Positions 1 to 11,011 of a stretch of DNA of 64,000 bases are shown here, piece after piece. Made by a program: the position numbers and the translations under genes. The stretch is from Cornus controversa. Taxonomy: Eukaryota > Streptophyta > Magnoliopsida > Cornales > Cornaceae. Below the pieces are notes generated by a model. That model searched no databases and was not told where the DNA came from. It saw nothing but the letters and a program-made list of their open reading frames with translations. Where the stretch lies: contig CM048852.1 in NCBI GenBank assembly GCA_026545225.1, forward strand, positions 8,232,501 through 8,296,500, given 5' to 3'. Position 1 is the first letter of the stretch; each line of letters begins with the position of its first letter.

Positions 1-1333
1 ATTTTTTTTAATGCTACTCATGTTTTTATGTTTTTGCCATCACATTTTCTTAGGTACATTGGAGGACCAACATTACCGAGGAAGTTGATATCTCAAGGTA
101 TTCAGAAGACGTTCATTGTGGAAGTGTACCTTTTATGCCTTAAGCTAACTAATTCCGGAGATAATAGCCAATCGTTTACAAAGTTGATATCTCAGTGGTT
201 ATTATACCCATGCCATTAAAGTTGTGACAAAAATCATGTGATGACTTATAAATTTTTTATAGCTAACCTTCTAAATCAGTATGCTGCACCTATTGCATTA
301 TGAGTTTTTTATTGTTAACTTTTGCATGGATGTCGATTTGTATAAAATTTAATTCAGTGAATAAATTGCCTGAGTACAAAAGAGAGAGATAACCATACAA
401 TGTGTGAGGAACTGAAGAAAGAATTAAAAATCAGCTGCATACAAATAACTAAACAAACGCAGTATCTTATGTGTAAAAGAATGTACTTTACAACTATTGG
501 CGGTACCTCGGTTGGAAAATCACGATGGGTGGGGGCATGGGAGTTGCACCGGCAGTGGTGACCGCTGTTATCTATGTATGTATTGTAGCCATCCATTCCA
601 TGCATGCCACCCTAAATCCTTTGTTCAAGTTGCTTTATGAACTGAATTGCCTAGGCTTGCAAAATAACTGTTTACATTCTTAAAGAACTGCAATACCCAA
701 AAAAGCTTCTAAATTATGTATCAAGTAGTAATATAGCAAACCAATGTTTTATAAATCAGAACTTCTAAAAGGAATTAGAACATGCATCACAACATTTTAT
801 AAAAAAAAAAAAACAGACCCATAAAAATAAAAATAAAGAAACAGAATTATAAAAGAAGATGCTCTATACCAAATTGCGTATTTTTGGATCACGTGATACC
901 ATAAGTTGCCCACCTTGACCAAGATTCAAGCACAATACCATCATATTCCATTTCCCTATACATTCAATAGAAGAGCTATAAAAAATAATAATTAAAAAGA
1001 CGAAAAAAAAACTAACCAGGTTGCCTCACACTTCTCTTACAGGGTAATTGCCTTTTTAGCTTTATCAATGTCTTTGAGAAATAAAAAACGGAATGACAAT
1101 CAGGTTGGGTAGTTTTTGAATTCAAACCCTTAAAGTGTGAGGCAATTCCATAGCTAAGCTTCAAATTATGGCTTAAATACACATTCTCATACCAAAAGAA
1201 ACAGATTAACCATCCCTCCGGTGCAACTATGATAACCAGCAAAAGTAACCAGATTAACTAAATGTTAATACTAGACAACAAAGCCAAGCAACCAGTCAAA
1301 AGCTTTCAAGAAATTTTGATGAACTTTACAAAA
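1..1333. other. Unassigned sequence left of the duplicated block
   Basis: AT-rich sequence without a gene I recognise. Short open frames exist at 28-219 (+) and 354-605 (-), but neither shows a known domain or convincing splice signals. The sequence does not match copy B upstream of 23470, so the copy A duplication appears to begin near 1338. A terminal exon of a neighbouring gene cannot be excluded. Confidence 0.4.
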
Positions 1334-1673
1334 ATGTATCTCAAAAGAGTATAGCAGCTTGTAGTTATATACATATAGCAAGGTTGGTAAAGTTTGTTTA
1401 TTGGATGTTAAGTTAGGCCAATGCATGTCATTCCAACAACAGAAAAATGAAAACTAAAGAACAATAAATGGATATATAATTAAAGAGGGGAGGAGAAATA
1501 CCTCTTAGATATTTTGACACGTGGTACCCATTTCATACATTGCTCTCAATTTTTATTGAAAACTATACAAGTTTTTATTATGAAGAAAAATGGAGAGTTA
1601 TTTATGAAAGAGGTATCAGGTGTCAAAATAGTATTATAGATTTTACACAGAGAGAGAGAGGGGATGGAGTAAC

Positions 1674-2913
1674 AAAAGTAGATCAAGCTTTGACACCAGT
1701 TTAACTTTGTTCCACTTGGGAATGCAGAGCAGTCCATGACAATTGATTGAAGTACATGGGGGCGGTCCGTATCTTGGAATGTCAACCCAGGATGCTTCTT
1801 AACAAAATGTAGAGCAACATCTAACACACGAACAAATTAGAGATGGAAATTAAGAAATAAAATAAATGTTTTTAATTAAAACTAATATTGAGAAATTAAA
1901 TCGTAAGATAATTAACTTGAAAAGTGATTTATTATATATATATATATATATTTATATTGTACGTAGTTTCAAATAATATTGTTTTAGCTAGCTACTCACC
2001 GTATAGACCTTGTGAGTTGAGAGAAAGAAGAATAGATTCAGGTTGAAGTGGTTGAAAATGTTTTGATGTGAAGTCAAATAAGTAAGCAGCAATATTCCCT
2101 TGGTCAAATTGAGCAGCCACTTCGATAGGTAGGTAGCCATTAGCCTCGTCCCAATCACTAGCCAGACTTGGGTTCATCTCCACTAACAATTACTTGGTAG
2201 CCTGAATGTTGCCATCTGCTGCAGCATAGTGAAGAGCTGTCCGGCCAAAGACATCCATTACAGCCACATCCTCTGCTGACATATCAAAGCCTGAATTCAG
2301 TCGGAAGTGTGCCGACGAGGACGTCGGGCCTCGTAAGGGGTGCATTCTAGTAACCCTTCTGAATGGGTGTGAGTGGGCGGGTGCGAAGACAGACACTGGA
2401 CTGAACTACCACACTGACAGGGTGCTCAATCCCACATTGCCTGGGTGTGAAAAAGGGATGTGCTTATATGTAGTATGTTCTTTTCAAATGGTATGAAGCC
2501 TTTTGGGGTAAAATCCAATGACAAAACTGTGCGGGTTTAGGCTCAATGCGGACAATATCATACCATGTGTTGGAGCAGGGTATTACAGTTGATATCAAAG
2601 CCTGAACCCAGCCGAAAGTGTGCCGACGAGGACATGGGGCCTCCTAGGGGGTGGATTGTAGTAACCCTTGTGGTCGGATGTGAGTGGGCGGGTGCGAACG
2701 TCCTCCTAAAGGGTGGATTGTAGTAACCCTTGTGGTCGAGGGATGTACTTATATGTAGTGTGTTCTCTTCAAATAGTATGAGACTTTTTGGGATAAAACT
2801 CAAGAGCAAAATCGTGCGGACTTAGACCAAAAGCGAACAATATTATACCATGTATTGGGGCGGAATATTACATTCACCTCTATTGAAGAAGATGCAAACT
2901 TTGAGGAAGCCAT
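1674..2913 (-). pseudogene. Broken copy of the gag-ankyrin-PGG gene (copy A)
   Basis: Minus-strand paralogue of the gene at 20591-32842. Exon 4 (1820 to 1674, 147 bp, same length as in copy B) is open and keeps its acceptor and donor. Exon 3 survives from about 2282 to 2000, with its donor, and encodes ankyrin-type sequence ([13 protein letters not shown], then [13 protein letters not shown]). A 3-nt insertion relative to copy B puts a TAA after the ATK residues near 2190. Only the first dozen or so codons of exon 1 remain (start codon 2913-2911), with an internal deletion. Exon 2 and the 5' part of exon 3 are missing and replaced by TRIM sequence, and exons 5-8 are not seen. It cannot make the full protein. 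It is a pseudogene by deletion, stop and loss of the PGG exon. Confidence 0.8.
2284..2872 (+). mobile_element. Rearranged TRIM with three partial LTRs
   Basis: Same TRIM family as at 34626, but without the first LTR. The order is core (2284-2345, starting inside the primer-binding site), LTR (2346-2587), a second core (2588-2656), a short LTR head (2657-about 2700), a fragment of core, and a third LTR lacking its centre (2719-2872). No flanking TSD is visible. The left junction falls inside exon 3 of the ankyrin pseudogene and the right junction inside exon 1. This suggests recombination between TRIM copies rather than a simple insertion. Confidence 0.8.
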
Positions 2914-3178
2914 GCATATATATATATATATATATATATTAATGGAAGGGAGGAAGGAAGTTAGTTGAAATAATGAGGTTTCGAAAGTTATTAATTGATG
3001 ATTCCGGCCAATGTCAGAGAGAAGAGGCTAGAGCTAGCTGAACGTTGAATTAGGTCTCTAGGTAGCTACCTTCCTCCCTCTCTACACTGTTATATATATA
3101 GATATAGAGAGATGTAGTATGTGGTAGCACTATTCAGTTGCATATAGATTAGATGACCAAGGAAGTGACACTAGCATG

Positions 3179-3426
3179 TGTTAAAGGAAACTATCCCTAT
3201 AATTGTGGTGATGATAATTCAGAATTAAACTCCTCAAATTGTGGCAGTATCATGGAAGATTGTCAAGGGTCAGCTATTACATGTTAAACATGTGCCCTTA
3301 AATTACTCTCTCATTATGTGCCTTAAATTACTCTTTCTCATTATGTAGATTTCCATATGTATATATTATGTACGATTGGTTAATGAAAGATGATTGCTTC
3401 CCTTACCAAATTACTCAAAGTCTTCA
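3179..3426 (+). repeat. 5' LTR of copia element
   Basis: Direct repeat with 14559-14803. By eye the two differ at only about five positions plus a 3-bp deletion near the end of the 3' copy, which suggests a fairly young insertion relative to the decay of its genes. The primer-binding site starts at 3427. Confidence 0.95.
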
Positions 3427-3461
3427 TGGTATCAGAGCCATCATCCGCAAGCCTTGAAACC

Positions 3462-4238
3462 ATGACAACCTCTTCATCAAAACAGGAACCAAAACTTACA
3501 ATCCAATTGTTTCATCAATGTTCAAGCTTGATTTCTGTCAAGCTCACCATTACTAATTACCTCCTGTGGTGTTCTGAGATCACTCTTCTAATTCGAAGTT
3601 TGGGCATTTATCATCATCTTACAAACAGTGATAAACTCGCTGAAGAGATAGAGGATGAGAAGGGTAACAAAGGTGTTAACCCGCTTTATGACTCATGGGT
3701 TATGAACGATGGTTTGCTCATTTCATGGTTACTCAAAACCATGAAAGAAGACATGCAAAGTTCGATCTTCGACTCTGAAACAGCGTATCAGGTGTGGACC
3801 TCGTTGGAAGAGCAACTCCTTCTCGTCACAGTTGAGAAGGAAGGTCATTTAAAAAGAATGTTAATGACCATTCAGAAGGGATCTCGATCATTGGAAGATT
3901 ACTTGAGAGATTTCAAGTCTATTTGCGACAATCTCGCTGCCATTAAGAAGTCAGTCCCAGACCTTGATAAGTTGTTCCAGTTTGCTCGTGGTTTGGGTCC
4001 AAGTTATGAGAATTTTCGAATTGCTATGCTCACCAAACCACCTTACCCATCATTTTCTCAATTTGTTCTAGCCCTTCAAGGTTATGAGCAATCACAAACT
4101 ACGAAAAGAGACCAAGAGAAGATGTACTTGGAACATGCTCAAGCCTTCTTCGGACAATGAGGTCGTGGTAGAAGCGGTCGAGGAGGCCGTAGACAATTCA
4201 ACTTAAGAGGTAGGGGTTTTACTCCTGTTAGAAGGTAC
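3462..4238 (+). pseudogene. copia gag, N-terminal part
   Basis: Open to a TGA at 4158-4160, then readable in the same frame as Gly/Arg-rich sequence until the LINE insertion site. It contains the UBN2/Retrotran_gag type domain (NYLLWCSEI; DSWVMNDGLLISWLL; VWTSLEEQ; LEDYLRDFKSICDNLA; FARGLGPSYENFR). Gag forms the retrotransposon particle in the cytoplasm. The TGA follows FFGQ where an Arg codon is expected, consistent with CGA to TGA. The open frame reaches back into the LTR at 3390, but an ATG at 3426 or 3462 is a more likely start. The zinc knuckle lies beyond the LINE at about 11127. Confidence 0.85.
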
Positions 4239-4253
4239 AACACTTAAAGCAAT
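4239..4253. repeat. LINE target-site duplication, left copy
   Basis: The 15-bp sequence aacacttaaagcaat recurs at 10997-11011, immediately after the LINE poly(A). This is the product expected of target-primed reverse transcription. Confidence 0.95.
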
Positions 4254-4528
4254 CATTGTTTTATGCAGCTCTTGGCAGGACTGTTGGGGGTTGAAGCCGG
4301 GTAAGATGCCGTTATACGAATGTATCTGTACGAGCGAGCTGAACAAGTAGTGAAGCCATACAACCAGACGGTGGCAGAGTTTACAATCCGGATTTCGGAG
4401 CTGAGGAACCGGCTGGCAATGTGTGGCATCAAAGATGAAGGAATCAAGTTTTGTCTTTGTGAAACAAATAGAATAAAGGAAGTTGCTCTCACGAGTTTTT
4501 TCTTCTATTAGATTCTAACGAAGCGAAA

Positions 4529-7078
4529 ATGGATTCTCTTCTCTCTTCACCTCCTCCTCCTCCTCCTCCTCTCCTCCATCCTCCTCTAATCATTCCTACC
4601 TCCACTCCTGTTAACTCAAGCAAACAGGGGTCCATATCCAGAACATCTAGGCTTCGCCCACCACGCCCTCCCATATTGAAAACTAAACTATCTACCTTGT
4701 CAACCTCAAAATCAAAACCATCTTTCAATAAATTGATCCTGACCCAAAATATTTCCTCAGGTAGAAGGAAATTTGTGAAAGGCAGGGTAAGCCAGCTGAA
4801 TAAGTCCTCAAAACAAACCACCCCTGCACTAAGCCATGGAAAGCAAAGCTCTTCTTCTTATAACCAATCACATTTCCCTGTCAGCCTGATACCATCGAAG
4901 TCTCGGCATAAGGATGTAAACACAGATTTCCTCTATCTCCCAATGGGAGTGGAAGAAGCCATTGTGGATGGAGAGAAGGTTGATCTCATTGAGCATGTGG
5001 CATGGCTTCGAATCATGCTCAGTGAATCGGGTACCAAACAAAATGAGTTACAGTTTACCGTCTGCAAACTCAAAAACCAGATTTCAAGCCTGGAGGAGAA
5101 GTTAAATACAGAGTGCAGAAGGAATGAATGCATCCAGAAGATGATCTTCACCAACAGGAATTCTTCTTCCATTGATGAACCAGATGAAGCTCAAGTTTTC
5201 CCCCCCTTCCTACCGTCTTCAAATTTCAAAAAAAAGGTCAACTTTCCCACCAAACCTACTGGCAACTATACAGAAACTCATACCTCTTCTATCAATAAAG
5301 CAGACCCTATCCACTCTGACCCAAAAGGCCTTTCTACTGTTTTACCCAATAAGACTGGAAAACCACTTTATTATCCATCATCTAATACCAACTTGATAAC
5401 AACACCAGTTATTAACCAGTCTAATCCACCCCTTAGACCAATCTCTTCAGATCATGAACAACCAAAAACTTGGGCTGAGGTCGCCAAAAGCAACACAGAT
5501 AAAATGAGTTTCCAGTTCTTTGAACCATCATCAACAAATCTGATTCCTTGCGTTGAACCACCTTCTGAAATAGCTGAGGAAGGAATTTCTTTTTGGAAAT
5601 CCTATCTGGTAGGATATTTCACTTGGAAAAAACTGCCATTTGGAATGGTTCAATCCGCTGCTATCAAACTTTGGACATCAACTGGACTTGAGGATGTTGC
5701 TATGGATGGCAATGGCTATTTTTATTTTAGGTTTAAAGATCCACAATCAGCTGAATCTGCCCTTTCAACTGGCCCATGCTTTATAGTTGGGAAACCAATG
5801 ATTCTAAAGAAATGGAATCCTAAGCTCAAAACACAGAGGCAAGGAAACTCACTGGTACCTGTTTGGGTGAAACTTTTCAATGTCCCACTTCATTTCTGGA
5901 CTGCTAAGGGTCTTAGCTATATAGCAAGTGCCCTTGGGAAGCCATTACAGGCAGACAAAGCTATTGAATCAAGACTGAGACTCAACTTTGCTAGAATATG
6001 TATTGAAATGGACGCCAAAGCAGCATTTGTGGACACAATCCAGCTCAAAACAGGAAGCTCTGTACCAGTAAATATCAGAGTTGAGTACCAATGGCAACCT
6101 AAGTTCTGTAATTATTACGACAAATTTGGCCATTCCATGACCACCTGCAGACAAAAAGCTAAGGAGAAACAGCCAGCTGAAGGTTCTCATGAAAAAGGAG
6201 ATTGGAAGATAGTTTCATATAAAAGAAACAATGCCCAGCAAAATAGACCTTCTACCCACTCAATCAATCATGCCTCTGAACCCCAAAAACATGTTTCATT
6301 CTCCAAATCCCAAAGATCTAACCTCAACAAGAAAACACCCAAGCTCTTGTGTACATACATGAATCAAAGCCCAATCTACCATGTTACAAACCAAAATTCT
6401 CAAATCCCACCACCCAAAGTCCCCACCCTTCCCTTTCTCTTTGATCCTATTACTGAGCCTCCTCAACTGAGTGAAGAACCAAACATTCATGGGACCCATT
6501 CTCCACAGTTAAGCAAAATACCATTTTCTCATAGTTTATCTCATACAAGCCAAGAACACAATTCTCCAGCTGGCCCTGAGACCAATCACCAATCCCAGTC
6601 CATACCCCCAAATGCCAATGATAATAATCTATCTTCAAGTGGCTCACAGGAATCTCATGTTCTTGCAACCTGCCCATCACCCACTTCTAATTGCCCAAGC
6701 TATCACAAATTTATCAACTTGGATAATCACAAACTGGTTGTTGATTTATCCAGGGCTTTTGACCATTCAGCAGCAGAACCTGTTAGCCCAAATACTGCAA
6801 CTCTTGATGTAGCACAGAACATGTTTCAATGTCTGGAGCTTGAAGGAGAATCAACAACAGGTCCAGACCATCAAGATGATGAATCTGAGCAAGTGGCTGA
6901 CTCAATTAGTCAATCAGACTCAATCCACTCCAACCCTGAACCACAGTCAGAGAGGAAGAAAAAGAAAAATGGAAATCAGGCTAATGGAAGAATGGGAAAA
7001 AAGATCCATAGAGTCAATGTCAACTCTTTCAAAGGGTTAAGACATCTGAAAGGAAGCATCATCCATCACCCCAAATGA
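4529..7078 (+). CDS. LINE ORF1 protein (DUF4283, degenerate zinc knuckle)
   Basis: Uninterrupted frame of 849 residues. The N-terminus is proline-rich and basic (residues 1-50, with a run of Pro). A probable coiled-coil region lies near residues 150-200. A DUF4283-type domain follows at about 350-500 (FWKSYLVGYF; GYFYFRFKD; VPVWVKLFNVPLHFW), then a CCHC-like motif at about 530-545. The C-terminal 300 residues are Ser/Pro/Asn-rich and low in structure. In plant L1 elements ORF1 is an RNA-binding protein that packages LINE RNA. The knuckle reads C-N-Y-Y-x4-G-H-x4-C, so the second cysteine is Tyr and zinc binding may be lost. The stop overlaps the ORF2 start as ATGA. ORF1 is open while ORF2 has decayed. 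Confidence 0.9.
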   Translation: MDSLLSSPPPPPPPLLHPPLIIPTSTPVNSSKQGSISRTSRLRPPRPPILKTKLSTLSTSKSKPSFNKLILTQNISSGRRKFVKGRVSQLNKSSKQTTPALSHGKQSSSSYNQSHFPVSLIPSKSRHKDVNTDFLYLPMGVEEAIVDGEKVDLIEHVAWLRIMLSESGTKQNELQFTVCKLKNQISSLEEKLNTECRRNECIQKMIFTNRNSSSIDEPDEAQVFPPFLPSSNFKKKVNFPTKPTGNYTETHTSSINKADPIHSDPKGLSTVLPNKTGKPLYYPSSNTNLITTPVINQSNPPLRPISSDHEQPKTWAEVAKSNTDKMSFQFFEPSSTNLIPCVEPPSEIAEEGISFWKSYLVGYFTWKKLPFGMVQSAAIKLWTSTGLEDVAMDGNGYFYFRFKDPQSAESALSTGPCFIVGKPMILKKWNPKLKTQRQGNSLVPVWVKLFNVPLHFWTAKGLSYIASALGKPLQADKAIESRLRLNFARICIEMDAKAAFVDTIQLKTGSSVPVNIRVEYQWQPKFCNYYDKFGHSMTTCRQKAKEKQPAEGSHEKGDWKIVSYKRNNAQQNRPSTHSINHASEPQKHVSFSKSQRSNLNKKTPKLLCTYMNQSPIYHVTNQNSQIPPPKVPTLPFLFDPITEPPQLSEEPNIHGTHSPQLSKIPFSHSLSHTSQEHNSPAGPETNHQSQSIPPNANDNNLSSSGSQESHVLATCPSPTSNCPSYHKFINLDNHKLVVDLSRAFDHSAAEPVSPNTATLDVAQNMFQCLELEGESTTGPDHQDDESEQVADSISQSDSIHSNPEPQSERKKKKNGNQANGRMGKKIHRVNVNSFKGLRHLKGSIIHHPK

Positions 7079-10000
7079 CCAGCATTGCAACATGGAATGT
7101 GAGGGGTTTGAATCATCCCTCTAAAAAGGTAGAAGTCAAAAAGTTTTTGCTTGATAATAAAATTGATTTGTTTGCTGCTCTTGAAACTAGAGTAAGTATA
7201 CAGAATATGGATTCTATTCACAGAAACATTGCTAGGGATTGGAAAATTCTTCACAACTATAATCATTCTCCTCTAGGGAAAATTTGATTACTATGGAATC
7301 CAATGAAGGTCAACATCACTCTTGAGCAGGATAGCAGCCAAGCAATTCACTGCTCTGTTACCTTATTGGACAATGCATCTAATTTCAAATGCAACTTCAT
7401 CTATGGGGCAAACTCTTCTAATGCAAGGAAAGCCTTGTGGGCAGACATCATCCTCCAATCTACTAATCTAGCCAACCACCCATGGATACTTCTTGGAGAC
7501 TTTAATGCAATCTACAGTATTTCAGAAAGATTTGGAGGTTCTGGTAGATGGACTTCTGTAATTACAGACTTCAAAGATTGCATTCACAATGCAGGGCCTG
7601 AAGATTTAAGATATTCTGGATTATTCTTCACATGGAACAACAAAAGTCAAGGAATTGCAAACATTGCAAGGAAATTAGATAGATCATTAATCAATGATCA
7701 ATGGAATCTAAGGTTCCCTCTATCCTGCTGCTCCTTTCTTCCACAAGGTGTTTCAGATCACTGTCCTATTCTTGTTAATATTGGAAACCCCATCCCCAAA
7801 AAACAAATTCCATTCAGATTTTTTAACTCCTGGGCTGATAATCCCCTCTTTATGCCAGCTATTGAAAAGGCTTGGAACACATTTATTGTTGGAACCTCTA
7901 TGTTCCAAGTTGTCAAAAAGTTTAGAGTGACAAAATCTTCTCTGAAAGACATCTCAAATAAGCAATATTCTGACCTATCTTCCAAAGTTACCTATGCCCA
8001 GCAGAAATTATTTGCTTGCCAAGAAGGTCTTGATCTAGATCCTATGAATGATTCTCTTAGACAACAAGAGAGCTTATTTCTTAATGAATATAAGATTCTT
8101 TCATCCACTGAAGAGCAAAATCTCAGACAAAAATCAAGGATAAGATGGCTGCATGTAGGAGATTGCAATTCAGCATACTTTTTCAAGTCTATTGGTTCAA
8201 GAATCAATAGAAGAAAGATTGTTCTTCTCACAGGCAGTGATGGTGAACAAATTGAAGGAGATGAGCCTATCAAAGGAGCAATCTTAAACCATTTCCATGC
8301 TCTTTTGGGGGAATACCCTCCATCATATCCAGGCAGGTCAGTGCTAAGCCCATTTATCACCAACTTTGTTCCTCCACAATTTTTCAATGATCTGTCCTCT
8401 CTGCCTCTGACCTAGAAATAGAAGCATGTTTTTTCTCTCTCAACAATGAAAAGTCCCCTGGGCCTGATGGGTTTAATGCATTTTTCTATCATAGAGCTTG
8501 GCCAATCATAGGTAAGAGCATCATCAAATCAATCAGGGACTTTTTCATCAAAGGAAAGCTCTTAAAAGAGGTGAATTGTTGTTACCTTGCCTTGGTTCCC
8601 AAAACCTCTAACCCATCATCACTCAATGAGTTCAGGCCCATTTCTTGTTGTAATACAATCTATAAGTGTATTGCAAAGTTGTTGGCTAACAAGCTCAAGC
8701 CTATACTACCTCATATTATTGATCCCAACCAAACAGCCTTTGTTCAAGGGAGAAATATAAGTGATATCATCCTTTTGGCACATGAACTCTTCTATGGATA
8801 CCACCTACCTTCCTCTAGTCCCAAATGTGCATTAAAAATTGACCTTCAAAAGGCATTTGACTCAGTAGGATGGGAATTTCTCTTTGATGCTCTCCATCTA
8901 TTCCAATTTCCTCCACTTTTCATCAGTTGGATTAGAGAATGTGTTACTTCTCCCTCATTCTCAATCTCTATCAATGGAGAACTACATGACTTTTTTCCAG
9001 GTGTGAAAGGTCTAAGGCAAGGAGATCCACTCTCACCCTTCCTTTTCACTATTGTTATACAAGTCCTTTCAAATATCATTAAGGAAACAACCTCTTCCTG
9101 CCTAAATTTCAAATTCCATGGGAGATGTAAGAAGAGTTCAATCACACATTTGGCATTTGCAGATGACCTTCTTCTATTCTCCTATGGAAATCCTAATTCC
9201 ATCACAGCTCTTAAAAAGGCATTGGATCTCTTCTCCATCATATCTGGCCTCTCTATTAACAAGTCCAAAAGCTTTGTCTTCTTAACAGGGCTTAACTCTT
9301 CAACTGAGCAGGTTATTATTGACCTGCTAGGATTTAACAGAGGTAGTCTTCCTAACACACATCTGGGAGTCCCTTTAATATCTACAGGTCTCAAGGCAGT
9401 AGATTGCAAGGTTTTAGTTGATAAGATTACCAAAAGGGTTGATCATTGGACAAGTAGGTTCCTATCATATGGAGGAAGATTGCAGCTCATCAATTCTATC
9501 TTGATAAGCACACAAATGTATTGGTCTTCTATGTTTGTGCTTCCTAAATCAGTTTTGGCAGACATTAACAAAGTGTGCAGGAACTTCCTATGGACAGGAT
9601 CAAATGCTCAAAACAAAAAAGCCAAGGTTGCTTGGCATTCAATTTGCAGGCCTAAGCAAATGGGAGGTCTAGGTATTCCAAACATTGTTCTACTCAACAA
9701 GGCAGCAATCATGAAGAATTTATGGCATGTCATAGCAAACAATAAGCAAAGCTCATGGGCTCAATGGGTTAAGGAATACCTGGTGAGAGGTAGATGCATC
9801 TAGGAGATTAAATGTCCTCAAAAGTGCTCATGGAATTGGAGAAAATTACTACAATTAAGAGCCCCAATCAAGCCTCTGATTAAAATCAAGGTTGGTGACG
9901 GATCCACCACTTCATTTTGGCATGATAACTGGCTAACCAACTTTCCTCTCTGCTCCAGATTCCAACATCATGAAATTGTAAGCTCAGAAATTCCAAGTAA

Positions 10001-10736
10001 TGGCCTTCTGAGTTCTCTTATCTCAAACCAAACATGGTCATTTCCCCTTTCTATTGTTGCCTTGATACCTAATCTCCTATCAGCACCTCCACCTACTCTA
10101 GGTCCTGACTTATTCACTTGGATCCCATCCCCAAATGATAAGTTCAGCTTAAAATTTTCTATGCCATACATCCATCCGCTTTCAAATCCTGTTCCTTGGG
10201 CTCACTTGGTTTGGAGTTCTTTATCTATTCCGAAGCATAAATTTACCCTATGGCTGGCGATTCTCAAGAGGCTTCCCACATTAGACAGGAAAAGATTTGA
10301 ATACCTTGATTCCCCTAACATCTGTTCGCTGTGCAAGTCATCAACCGAATCAGTGGACCATTTATTCTTCAAATGTCCATTTTCAAATCCTATTTGGACA
10401 TTTATTCAAACACAATGTGGTTTCCATATTGGAGATGTGAACTGGAACACGCTAATTGCTTGGGCAAGCCATCATTGGAAGCAAAAGACTGGATGCAATT
10501 CAATCAGGAAACTAGCCTTTTCAACATCAATCTATCATATCTGAATCGAGAGGAATAGAAGACTATTGCAAGGAAAGAGTAGAACTCAAAGCTCTATTCG
10601 AGATCAAATCTACAATGGTATCAGAGAGCGTCTCCTTCCTATATCCATGAATGAATGCACAGCATCTAGACGAGCTCTAAAAGCTTGGGATCTTCCTTCC
10701 TCTTTCCTTAGACCTCCCCCAAGACCTCCGGACTGA
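7075..10736 (+). pseudogene. LINE ORF2: endonuclease-reverse transcriptase
   Basis: About 1220 codons. The order is APE-type endonuclease (SIATWNVRGLNHPSKK at the start; LLGDFNAI; SDHCPILV near 7765), reverse transcriptase (NEFRPISCCN; QTAFVQGRNISD; KIDLQKAFDSV; GLRQGDPLSPFLF; FADDLLLFS at about 9158) and a C-terminal zf-RVT domain (CSLCKSSTESVDHLFFKC near 10325). The RT catalytic ADD is intact. The frame is broken by TGA at 7285, a frameshift near 8400, TAG at 9801 and TGA at 10542. At each stop Trp is the expected residue, so all three fit G-to-A changes in TGG. The 4-bp ATGA overlap with ORF1 suggests termination-reinitiation in the active ancestor. It is dead as it stands. Confidence 0.93.
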
Positions 10737-11011
10737 TCATGTAATTCTTCCTTCAAAAATGGAAGCTTGAACTCTGCTGCTAACCGGATGCTCTGTTTGG
10801 CTGTTATATAACGGTTAAATATGATTTGAATTATGGGCTTATCAAGAGGGCTTGTACTAGATGTTTGTCATTATAGCCAATGGGCCTGTTGTTCTGGCTT
10901 CATGTTTGGGCTTTTCTATTGGCCATTATTCCCATTATTGGGCCTTGTAATTACTTACATTTTTAATATACATTTGCCTAACCTTCCGGAAAAAAAAACA
11001 CTTAAAGCAAT

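Larger units (their letters stand above)
4254..10996 (+). mobile_element. L1-type LINE, near full length
   Basis: A 6.74-kb non-LTR retrotransposon inserted in the copia gag region, in the same orientation, between 15-bp TSDs. It has a 5' leader of about 275 bp, ORF1 (4529-7078), ORF2 (7075-10736, decayed), a 3' UTR of about 250 bp and a short A tail (10990-10998, partly shared with the TSD). It shows the plant L1-type layout: DUF4283/zinc-knuckle ORF1 followed by endonuclease-RT-zf-RVT ORF2. Confidence 0.95.

Noticed and set aside
354-605. Minus frame with Cys/His residues (MHGMDGYNTYIDNSGHHCRC)
   Set aside because: Spacing does not match a known zinc finger and there is no supporting splice or homology signal.
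4489-4821. Antisense 110-codon frame opposite LINE ORF1
   Set aside because: Shadow of the proline-rich start of ORF1; Gly/Arg runs reflect CCT repeats.
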